From contig PWFM01000166.1 of the NCBI GenBank assembly GCA_003553895.1, forward strand, positions 1 through 9,778: a stretch of 9,778 bases of DNA. The letters run 5' to 3'. Source of the DNA: Syntrophomonadaceae bacterium (GTDB taxonomy: Bacteria > Bacillota > Dethiobacteria > DTU022). The notes below the pieces were generated by a model. It saw only the letters and a program-made list of their open reading frames with translations. It ran no database searches and was not told where the DNA came from. Positions 1-4,994 of this stretch are shown piece by piece. The position numbers and the translations under genes are program-made. The first letter of the stretch is position 1; the number at the start of each line of letters is the position of its first letter.

Positions 1-275
1 AAACCGGTCAGGTTTTGTTTCCGCAAGGTGGTTTTTGAAGAACGGCCCACAATGCGCAGGGTGAGGATGCTCCCGGCGATTATAAAAATGAACTTGATCC
101 AGTTTTCATAAAAATGCCAGACCCAGTTGATTATTTCGGCAGCTGCCGGGGAGGCCTGCCCGGCATAGCCGAAATTTAGGCCGGCTATGCCGAGGGCCAT
201 GATAATATACGAAGCCAGGATTGCCTTCAGCAGCTTTATTTCTGTAGAATGATTGATATTTCTGCCGCCTTTTCT
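1..275 (-). CDS. Partial small membrane protein frame, start uncertain, runs off left edge
   Basis: An open minus-strand frame begins two codons after the stop of the TspO-like gene and stays open to the window edge (about 91 codons). It reads as a hydrophobic segment (LLKAILASYIIMALGIAG), a loop with FGYAGQASPAA, and a second hydrophobic segment (WIKFIFIIAGSILTLRIVG) followed by a basic stretch. This looks like a small multi-pass or signal-anchored membrane protein. The first ATG is at 200, inside the first hydrophobic segment and without a clear ribosome site. An AAAGGCGG stretch near 267-274 is a better Shine-Dalgarno but is followed only by ATC/ATA codons. Translation may be coupled to the upstream gene or use a rare start. 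I do not recognise the family. Confidence 0.4.
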
Positions 276-281
276 TTACGC

Positions 282-1091
282 TTAAACTGTTTTAATTTTC
301 TTCAAGCCCGGATAAAACAGGATCACCTTGGCAACGACCAGTAAGATGATGGCGATTATGGTCGTTGCAATAACCGCCGGGTACTGACCGGCAAATTCGA
401 CCGGGGAAATATGTTTGATCAAGATTCCGGCGTACGCCCAGACGATAACCAGGCCGTAGGCGATATCCATATCGCGCCTCATCCTGGCGATGCCGATTGC
501 TGCTCCTACCAGTAAGATGAGAACCATCCAAAATTGATCGGGAAGACCGAAACCGCCCCAGCCGATGCTGACCAGGAAGGTGGTCACGTTGGCTATGGTG
601 GCTACAGTAATCCAGCCGAAATAGATGCTGAACGGCAGTCTGATGAAGCCTTTTTCTTTAAGCGAGAACTCTTCTTCGCTTAAACGAGTGGCAATCTGGA
701 TCAGGCAGATCAGCACCACGATCATTAATAGCAGGGACAGCCAGATCACGAAATTATGCCAGGCAATGATCCACAGGGCGTTGGCAACTGAGGAAATGGC
801 AAAATAGATGCCGATCTTTTGAAACAGGTCGTTCCTGGCTGCACCGCGGTCTGCCTGGAAAAAGCCGAACTGGTACAGAACATAACCGGCTAAAAGCAGG
901 TAGATCAGGCCCCAGATACTGAAGGTGATCGTTGCCGGTGCAAAGAGATCTGGATAGGCGTCGGAGACCTCTCCGGTAGTCACTCCATTAATGGGGATTG
1001 CATTGGCCAGTGCGTTAACAGTGACCATGATCAGGTAGGTAGCTGCTACAACAACTTTAATAATAAATCCCCTGTTTTTATCCATACTCAT
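282..1091 (-). CDS. TspO/MBR-related multi-pass membrane protein (tryptophan-rich sensory protein family)
   Basis: This 269-residue, very hydrophobic protein has about seven or eight likely membrane segments (near residues 9-30, 52-74, 93-111, 114-134, 152-175, 185-202, 211-226 and 238-259). Several short motifs recall TspO/MBR proteins: FAPATITFSIWGLIYLL (50-66), NALWIIAWH (104-112) and FSIYFGWITVATIANVT (154-170). It is longer than the classical five-helix TspO of about 160 residues, matching the extended relatives common in Firmicutes. Classical TspO binds porphyrins and related ligands in the membrane; whether this long form does so is unknown. The ATG is preceded by AAGGAGG at about 1095-1101, a strong site. 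The gene lies 193 nt downstream of the CsoR-family gene and has its own candidate promoter, so it may be partly independent of the operon. Family assignment is moderate, function unknown. Confidence 0.65.
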   Translation of the reverse strand: MSMDKNRGFIIKVVVAATYLIMVTVNALANAIPINGVTTGEVSDAYPDLFAPATITFSIWGLIYLLLAGYVLYQFGFFQADRGAARNDLFQKIGIYFAISSVANALWIIAWHNFVIWLSLLLMIVVLICLIQIATRLSEEEFSLKEKGFIRLPFSIYFGWITVATIANVTTFLVSIGWGGFGLPDQFWMVLILLVGAAIGIARMRRDMDIAYGLVIVWAYAGILIKHISPVEFAGQYPAVIATTIIAIILLVVAKVILFYPGLKKIKTV

Positions 1092-1101
1092 AACCTCCTT
1101 T
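1092..1101 (-). promoter_or_regulatory. Ribosome binding site of the TspO-like gene
   Basis: On the minus strand the sequence AAGGAGGTT lies just upstream of the ATG at 1091, which supports that start over the internal ATG two codons later. Confidence 0.7.
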
Positions 1102-1121
1102 AAGTAATATTGATTACTATA

Positions 1122-1150
1122 ATTAAATCATATTTTGAATATAGTTGCAA
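1122..1150 (-). promoter_or_regulatory. Candidate SigA promoter of the TspO-like gene
   Basis: Reading the minus strand, TTGCAA (1145-1150) is followed after 17 nt by TTTAAT (1122-1127), matching 4/6 and 5/6 of the -35 and -10 consensus. The -10 is about 30 nt from the start codon. The surroundings are AT-rich. No G-tract palindrome of the CsoR-family type is visible here, so this promoter is not obviously under the neighbouring repressor. Confidence 0.45.
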
Positions 1151-1204
1151 AAATACTTCACTTTTTAATCATTTTCAATATAACGGGCATAGCTATTACT
1201 GTAA

Positions 1205-1249
1205 AGCTGTCTTAGCGGGACAGTTGGCATTTAGTTCCGCCTGTCAGCT
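1205..1249 (-). other. Imperfect hairpin between the CsoR-family gene and the TspO-like gene
   Basis: AGCTG...GCGG (1205-1218) is complementary to CCGC...CAGCT (1237-1249), with an internal mismatch loop and an 18-nt apical loop; an alternative local CTGTC/GACAG stem (1207-1223) overlaps it. No U-tract follows on the minus strand. It could be a weak attenuator or processing site between the two genes, or chance. Confidence 0.2.
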
Positions 1250-1284
1250 GTGGTAATTGTTGCTTTCAAATCTGGAAGGTTATT

Positions 1285-1563
1285 TTACATCCTGGTGTTA
1301 AGTAACAGAGAGACAAAACGGTCCACGGCTTCTTGTTGATTTTCGCCTTTTTCCTGTGATTCAGAAAGGCATTCCAAAAAGAAGTTGGCCACGATCAGCT
1401 TGGTTACCCCTTCGAGCGCTGAGTGGACGGCGCTGAGCTGGGTTACTATGTCCTCGCATTCTTTGCCGTCTTCGATCATCCCGCGCACGGCTCTTATCTG
1501 CCCCTCCAGTCTCGCAAGGCGGTTGACCACCTTTGTTTTGGCTTCTTCATTGTTGGTTCGCAT
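1285..1563 (-). CDS. CsoR/RcnR/FrmR-family repressor, CstR-like (persulfide-sensor type residues)
   Basis: This 92-residue all-helical DUF156 regulator has the family core VVNRLARLEGQIRAVRGMIE (12-31) and GKECEDIVTQLSAVHSAL (33-50). Copper-sensing CsoR proteins use Cys-x24-His-x3-Cys. Here Cys36 and Cys65 keep the exact spacing, but the His position (61) is Phe. A two-cysteine, His-less arrangement is typical of CstR, which reacts with persulfides and derepresses sulfide-detoxification genes; the GKEC and LEC surroundings also resemble CstR. I therefore infer a sulfane-sulfur sensor, with an uncharacterised metal or thiol sensor as the alternative. The gene starts 12 nt after the stop of the upstream oxidoreductase, its GGAG ribosome site overlapping that stop, so the two are co-transcribed and the repressor is probably autoregulated. 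It would act as a tetramer or similar oligomer on the G-tract palindromes near 3151-3224. Confidence 0.92.
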   Translation of the reverse strand: MRTNNEEAKTKVVNRLARLEGQIRAVRGMIEDGKECEDIVTQLSAVHSALEGVTKLIVANFFLECLSESQEKGENQQEAVDRFVSLLLNTRM

Positions 1564-1575
1564 TTAGGCACACTC

Positions 1576-3069
1576 CTAAATAAAACTTTCGTAATGGATA
1601 TTTTCTGCAGAAATACCTCTGGCAGTTAAAATTTCGGTCACTCCGCCTGCCATATCGGCAGTGCCGCAAATATAAACCCTGGTTTCTGGCGAAGGTTGGA
1701 GATCATTTAAAATATCAGTCACATATCCCCTTGCATACCGCTCTGTCCTGGGTCGGGAGAGGATCTTGTAATAATTAAAGCCATTATTATTTTCCGCCAC
1801 TTTTTCAAAGTAATCGTCGTAAACCAGGTCTTCTTCGTAGCGGGCCCCGTAAAGCAGGGTAGCTTTCCTGTGGAAAGGATATTCATTGCGTTCAAAAAAG
1901 CTTTGTACGGTTGCTACGAAAGGAGTGATGCCAATTCCGTTGGCGATAAAGAGCAGCTCGCTACCGGTTGGATCAACGCGCAGTTCATTGCCCAGCGGCC
2001 CTTTCAAGTTTAGAGTATCACCTTCTTTGAAATTGTCAAAGATTAAGTTGGTCCCATAGCCGCCGGGCAGCTTTTTGATCGTTACTGTGATTTCGGAATT
2101 GTCCTGGTTGGATCCGGAAATGGTGTAGGCCCGGTACATATTTATGGCAGGCTCTACTTCAACCAGGATGAACTGGCCCGGGTCGTAAGACATCCGGTCG
2201 GGTTCTAACAGCTCAAAACTGATACGGCGGACATCGTCTTTCAAGATGGCAATTTCTTTGATCCGGACGCGATAATAACTTGCCTGCTCAAACCCCTCCA
2301 AAGAAACCTCTTTTTTTATTTCTTCAGCTTCATGCGGTTTTGCCATCTGCAGGATGCCGGCCGGGCAGTTATGAACACAGGTGTGACAGCGGATGCATGA
2401 TTCGCCATCAAACTGCTGCTGGTTTTCTGAAAACTGCAGGTATGGTGAAAGCTGCATTGGGCAAACCCGGGCGCATTTGCCGCAGGAGTGGCAAAGTTCG
2501 GGATGACTGACGGTAACTCTTTCATCAGTATTTTTAGCCAGTCCCACCGCTTTTCCCAGCTTGTAAAAAAGGAGCTGCATTGTGCCCATGGGGCAGAACT
2601 GGCACCAGGTGCGTTCATTGATAGCCAATCCCAGAAGGCCCCCGGCTAATAGAACCATCAAGTAGGTGGTGGCGAAAACCAGCCCCAGACGTTCCAGGAA
2701 TTCACCGCTGCCCAGGGTAGCGTATACCTCGATAAATCTACGGCTGAGGTTAAACATAAAAAAGACCAGTACGGCGGCTATGACTGGCTTGGAGCGAAGG
2801 AAGGCCGGGATTTTTGTGTGGCGGCTGACCGGGCCGATCAGGTTATCAAAAAAACTGCCGTGCGGGCAGAAGTTGCCGCACCAGTACTTACCTTTAAAGA
2901 TACTGGTTCCCATCAGGGCTACCATGATGAAAGGGACCAGTAGCCCAAGTAGCGGTACGAACTGGCCCCCAATACCAATTAAGACGGTAAAAAGCCAGGC
3001 ATACTTCCGGACCGGAGAAAAAGATCGCTCGGTCTTAATGTAGAATGGCGCTTGTTGATTGCTCTGCAC
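1576..3069 (-). CDS. Membrane polyferredoxin fused to ferredoxin-NAD(P)H reductase-type flavoprotein
   Basis: This 497-residue protein joins two modules. The N-terminal half resembles NapH/NosR/CcoG-type membrane iron-sulfur proteins: hydrophobic segments near 25-55, 94-106 and 128-150, two short cysteine motifs WCGNFCP (63-69) and WCQFCP (155-160), then two 4Fe-4S clusters with C193-C196-C199-C203 and C225-C228-C231-C235. The C-terminal half (about 264-497) is a plant-type ferredoxin reductase module: flavin motif RAYTIS (313-318), GGYGTNLI (336-343), the nucleotide-site loop IANGIGITPF (375-384), YICGTADMAGGV (466-477) and a terminal Glu-Ser-Phe-Ile. It should move electrons between NAD(P)H and the iron-sulfur clusters at the inner face of the membrane; the final acceptor is unknown. 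The start is GTG at 3069, preceded by GGGAGGAG (3077-3084) 7 nt away. It is first gene of an operon with the CsoR-family repressor, so its substrate may be a sulfur species, oxidant or metal. Confidence 0.9.
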   Translation of the reverse strand: MQSNQQAPFYIKTERSFSPVRKYAWLFTVLIGIGGQFVPLLGLLVPFIMVALMGTSIFKGKYWCGNFCPHGSFFDNLIGPVSRHTKIPAFLRSKPVIAAVLVFFMFNLSRRFIEVYATLGSGEFLERLGLVFATTYLMVLLAGGLLGLAINERTWCQFCPMGTMQLLFYKLGKAVGLAKNTDERVTVSHPELCHSCGKCARVCPMQLSPYLQFSENQQQFDGESCIRCHTCVHNCPAGILQMAKPHEAEEIKKEVSLEGFEQASYYRVRIKEIAILKDDVRRISFELLEPDRMSYDPGQFILVEVEPAINMYRAYTISGSNQDNSEITVTIKKLPGGYGTNLIFDNFKEGDTLNLKGPLGNELRVDPTGSELLFIANGIGITPFVATVQSFFERNEYPFHRKATLLYGARYEEDLVYDDYFEKVAENNNGFNYYKILSRPRTERYARGYVTDILNDLQPSPETRVYICGTADMAGGVTEILTARGISAENIHYESFI

Positions 3070-3076
3070 AATAACA

Positions 3077-3084
3077 CTCCTCCC
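3077..3084 (-). promoter_or_regulatory. Ribosome binding site fixing the GTG start of the polyferredoxin-reductase gene
   Basis: GGGAGGAG on the minus strand lies 7 nt upstream of GTG at 3069. No other in-frame start in the neighbourhood has comparable support. Confidence 0.75.
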
Positions 3085-3150
3085 ACAACATAGAGGGACA
3101 ATTTTTTTATGTGGTCCCTGTAAAATTAAAACTATTATTTCATAAATAAA

Positions 3151-3161
3151 ACCCCCGGGGT
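3151..3161 (-). promoter_or_regulatory. Second, weaker G-tract operator for the CsoR-family repressor
   Basis: The plus strand reads ACCCCCGGGGT, a C/G-tract palindrome (ACCCC and GGGGT arms around one base) in an AT-rich setting. It lies in the 5' untranslated leader of the polyferredoxin operon, centred 57 bp downstream of the stronger palindrome. It lacks the extended TAAAT/ATTTA flanks of the main site, so binding would be weaker. The pairing with a second site suggests cooperative repression. Confidence 0.5.
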
Positions 3162-3202
3162 GTGCTTTAAAAAATATTTTAACTTAGCACTGGTTGGCCT
3201 TG

Positions 3203-3224
3203 TAAATACCCCAGGGGGTATTTA
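3203..3224 (-). promoter_or_regulatory. Main operator of CsoR/CstR type overlapping the transcription start
   Basis: Arms TAAATACCCC (3203-3212) and GGGGTATTTA (3215-3224) are perfectly complementary over 10 bp around a 2-nt centre. CsoR-family operators are known for TACCC/GGGTA-type G-tract palindromes with AT-rich flanks, which this fits closely. It begins 2 nt downstream of the -10 hexamer, so it covers the expected transcription start and a bound repressor would block initiation. The CsoR-family repressor encoded second in the operon is the obvious ligand. Confidence 0.8.
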
Positions 3225-3225
3225 A

Positions 3226-3254
3226 ATTATAACTCTGATCCTTACTGCCGTCAA
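3226..3254 (-). promoter_or_regulatory. SigA promoter of the polyferredoxin-reductase/CsoR-family operon
   Basis: On the minus strand TTGACG (3249-3254, 5/6 consensus) and TATAAT (3226-3231, 6/6) are separated by exactly 17 nt. Transcription should start near 3219 inside the main operator, giving a leader of about 150 nt. That leader includes the second operator and a possible AGGGAC/GTCCCT hairpin (about 3094-3119). Confidence 0.8.
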
Positions 3255-3257
3255 GTA

Positions 3258-3292
3258 GTAGGGAGTGTGTGTGTTCTGGTAGGGAGTGCGTG
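3258..3292. repeat. Two 14-bp direct repeats upstream of the operon promoter
   Basis: GTAGGGAGTGTGTG (3258-3271) and GTAGGGAGTGCGTG (3279-3292) match at 13 of 14 bases and are offset by 21 bp, two helical turns. They begin 4 bp upstream of the -35 hexamer of the minus-strand promoter, a usual place for an activator. No partner protein can be named. The rest of the gene-free stretch 3070-3433 holds the promoter, both operators and the leader of the zinc-ribbon gene. Confidence 0.4.
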
Positions 3293-3384
3293 GAATGTAT
3301 GACAATTGAAAGCCTGGTCTAATAAACATAAATAAATATAAAGTGTATTGAGCGGGGTAGCTATAAGGGGTTGTCCGCTTAAGA

Positions 3385-3390
3385 TATAAT
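3385..3390 (+). promoter_or_regulatory. Candidate -10 element for the zinc-ribbon gene
   Basis: A consensus TATAAT lies 44 nt before the ATG at 3434. No matching -35 is found at 16-18 nt, so the promoter is weak or activator-dependent, or the match is chance. Confidence 0.3.
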
Positions 3391-3433
3391 AATGCCATAG
3401 TACTAACAGATTATGTGAAGGAGGAATTGTTGA

Positions 3434-3625
3434 ATGGAGACCCAAGAGGTCCAGGTTGCCGGTAATAAACTGGTTTGTCCTGTTTGCAGCGGGACAAAAT
3501 TTTGGGAGCGTAAAACTCAACTGAATACCAGGGGAGCAACTTTCTTTGGTGTTGATTGGGCAAACCGTAACGCTAATAATTATGTATGCGAAACCTGCAG
3601 CTATATGTTTTGGTTCCACAATTAA
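3434..3625 (+). CDS. Small zinc-ribbon protein
   Basis: This 63-residue protein has CPVC (C15, C18) and CETC (C52, C55), a classical four-cysteine zinc ribbon with a 33-residue insert. The insert includes the conserved-looking stretch LNTRGATFFGVDWAN (30-44), and the protein ends in an aromatic run, MFWF. It resembles short zinc-ribbon proteins annotated as putative nucleic-acid-binding (DUF2082-like), but no function is established and I assign none. The start is well supported by AAGGAGG at 3418-3424, 9 nt before the ATG. It is transcribed away from the polyferredoxin operon, probably alone, and ends at the REP-like repeat and terminator region. Confidence 0.75.
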   Translation: METQEVQVAGNKLVCPVCSGTKFWERKTQLNTRGATFFGVDWANRNANNYVCETCSYMFWFHN

Positions 3626-3651
3626 TACTTTGAATTATAGTATAGCAGTAA

Positions 3652-3725
3652 GGGATCAGGTCTTGAATTTGTGACACAACATTTTGTGTATGCCGTAGAA
3701 AACTGATAATTCAAGACCTGACCCC
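3652..3725. repeat. REP/MITE-like inverted repeat element
   Basis: GGGATCAGGTCTTGAATT (3652-3669) and AATTCAAGACCTGACCCC (3708-3725) are complementary at 17 of 18 positions, enclosing a 38-nt loop. The loop holds a nested ACACAA/TTGTGT hairpin (about 3674-3689). The arrangement of a long near-perfect stem with inner structure is typical of REP-type or miniature elements mobilised in trans by an HUH (Y1/IS200-like) transposase. No transposase gene is present here, so mobility is inferred, not seen. Transcribed from the zinc-ribbon gene it would form a very stable RNA hairpin. Confidence 0.6.
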
Positions 3726-3757
3726 ATGGTGTGACCCCATGGTGATGACCCATGGCG
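3719..3757. repeat. Three degenerate tandem copies of TGACCCCATGGTG
   Basis: TGACCCCATGGTG occurs at 3719-3731 and 3732-3744, and as TGACCCATGGCG at 3746-3757. The first copy overlaps the end of the inverted repeat. Further CATGGTT-like fragments follow to about 3795. It looks like slippage or stepwise duplication at the element boundary. Confidence 0.6.
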
Positions 3758-3809
3758 TATATGGTTCATGGTTTGCATGGTTATGGTTGCGTGGTTGGGA
3801 GTTTTAGGG

Positions 3810-3850
3810 CAGGGCGGTTTAAAGGGGGCCTTAAACCGCCCTGTTTCTTT
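3810..3850 (+). terminator. Rho-independent terminator between convergent genes
   Basis: A perfect 13-bp stem, CAGGGCGGTTTAA (3810-3822) with TTAAACCGCCCTG (3831-3843) around an 8-nt loop, is followed on the plus strand by TTTCTTT. It best serves plus-strand transcription through the zinc-ribbon gene and repeat. On the minus strand the stem begins 5 nt after the racemase stop codon, but only a poor U-tract follows, so termination of that operon is possible but less efficient. Confidence 0.8.
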
Positions 3851-4847
3851 AGCGTAGAGTGAAGCCGTATTTCAGGGGATCCTCGGGGTTGATCATCAGG
3901 GTGCCCATGCCGGTTATATAAGCTTTTCCTTTAACCTGGGGGATTATGGCAGGAAAGTCGCCGACCCTGGTCAGGCCTTTGATGCAGCCTTCAAACAGAG
4001 CTCCGGTAATACTTTGATGATAAAATATATCACCAGGTTTAAGCAGTCCCCGTGCATGCAGGGACGCCATTCGGGCACAGGTTCCGGTGCCGCAGGGCGA
4101 TCTATCCACCATGGCATGACCCAAAACAACAATATTTTTATGTGTATCTCCGGGGAAGTCGGGTCCTTTAACAAAAATAATGTCTTCAATGATATTTATA
4201 TGCGGTTTTTCAGGATGTTCTATGTTTAATGTCTTGTTTGCTTCTTCCCTGATTGCAAGGCCGTATCGGATGAAGTCGGGGATATGGTTTTTGGAATGTG
4301 TCAATCCCAGCTCGTCCATTTCGACAATGACAAAAAAGTTTCCTCCAAAACCAATATCGATCATCACTGTGCGGTCTGCCAGCTCAATCGAGATGTCCCG
4401 CCGGTATAAAAAAGAAGGAATTCCTTCCAGGGTAGCCTCGCCGGCTTTGGTTCCGGTTGTTTCTACCTGTACGGTAACCAGGCCTGCGCCTGTTTCCACC
4501 ACTACATCGGTTACAGGTTCTCTGGCCCTGACCAGGCCTGTTTCCACGGCAATGGTGGCGATGGCGATGGCTCCGTGGCCGCACATGTTATTGTAATAGG
4601 CACCATCAAAAAATACTATGCCTAAATCTGCATCCGGATGACAGGGGTCGACGACAACCGCCCCGTACATGTCATCATGGCCCCGCGGCTCTAAGACTAC
4701 GGCTGTGCGGATGTAATCGTAATCGTTGATCATGTTGGATCTCTTTTCCAGCAGAGTGGCGCCTTTGAGGATTGGACCCCGCAAGATCAGGCGCAGAGGT
4801 TCTCCTCCAACATGGGCATCTATATAGTTTAAGATATATTCACTCAA
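3849..4847 (-). CDS. Proline racemase / 4-hydroxyproline epimerase family enzyme
   Basis: This 332-residue protein, of usual family length, has both catalytic cysteines: C89 in NNMCGHG (86-92) and C252 in DRSPCGTGT (248-256). The pair forms the two-base system that removes and returns the alpha hydrogen of proline-type substrates. Having Cys rather than Thr or Ser at the second position argues for racemase or epimerase activity over 3-hydroxyproline dehydratase. Exact substrate (proline, 4-hydroxyproline or an N-methylated form) cannot be read from sequence. The start is TTG at 4847 with GGAGAG at 4854-4859. It is last in the cluster with the MttB-family methyltransferase and opine-dehydrogenase-family gene, 147 nt behind the methyltransferase. 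The gap has no convincing promoter or terminator, so co-transcription is likely but not certain. D-proline made here could feed a proline reductase encoded elsewhere. Confidence 0.9.
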   Translation of the reverse strand: MSEYILNYIDAHVGGEPLRLILRGPILKGATLLEKRSNMINDYDYIRTAVVLEPRGHDDMYGAVVVDPCHPDADLGIVFFDGAYYNNMCGHGAIAIATIAVETGLVRAREPVTDVVVETGAGLVTVQVETTGTKAGEATLEGIPSFLYRRDISIELADRTVMIDIGFGGNFFVIVEMDELGLTHSKNHIPDFIRYGLAIREEANKTLNIEHPEKPHINIIEDIIFVKGPDFPGDTHKNIVVLGHAMVDRSPCGTGTCARMASLHARGLLKPGDIFYHQSITGALFEGCIKGLTRVGDFPAIIPQVKGKAYITGMGTLMINPEDPLKYGFTLR

Positions 4848-4994
4848 GGCACTCTCTCCAGTTTAGTTAATTGGTCCTGATCTAGTTCATAATATTTATT
4901 GCATGAGCTTATCTCTTATCCAACTTAACAACTTTAACGGCGGAAAGTGTTGATTTCATTCATGTGTGGCTTTTGCCAGCTCCCCGCTAACTCT

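Noticed and set aside
1285..1563. Copper-sensing CsoR
   Set aside because: The His ligand between the two cysteines is Phe, so a canonical Cu(I) site cannot form; kept only as a family name.
3251..3619. Minus-strand open frame of 122 codons antisense to the zinc-ribbon gene
   Set aside because: It overlaps the well-supported zinc-ribbon gene and the promoter region, has no ribosome site of note and a low-complexity composition without recognisable motifs.
3652..3757. CRISPR array
   Set aside because: The repeats are adjacent degenerate units and one inverted pair, without regular spacers or cas genes.
4180..4596. Plus-strand open frame of 138 codons inside the racemase gene
   Set aside because: It is antisense to a gene with both catalytic cysteine motifs; its Ser/Val/Ala-rich content is the shadow of the real frame.
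4848..4994. Separate promoter or second sigma-54 site for the racemase gene
   Set aside because: TGGCAAAAGCCA on the minus strand is a small palindrome without a TTGC at the right distance, and a TATTAT has no matching -35; nothing is convincing.
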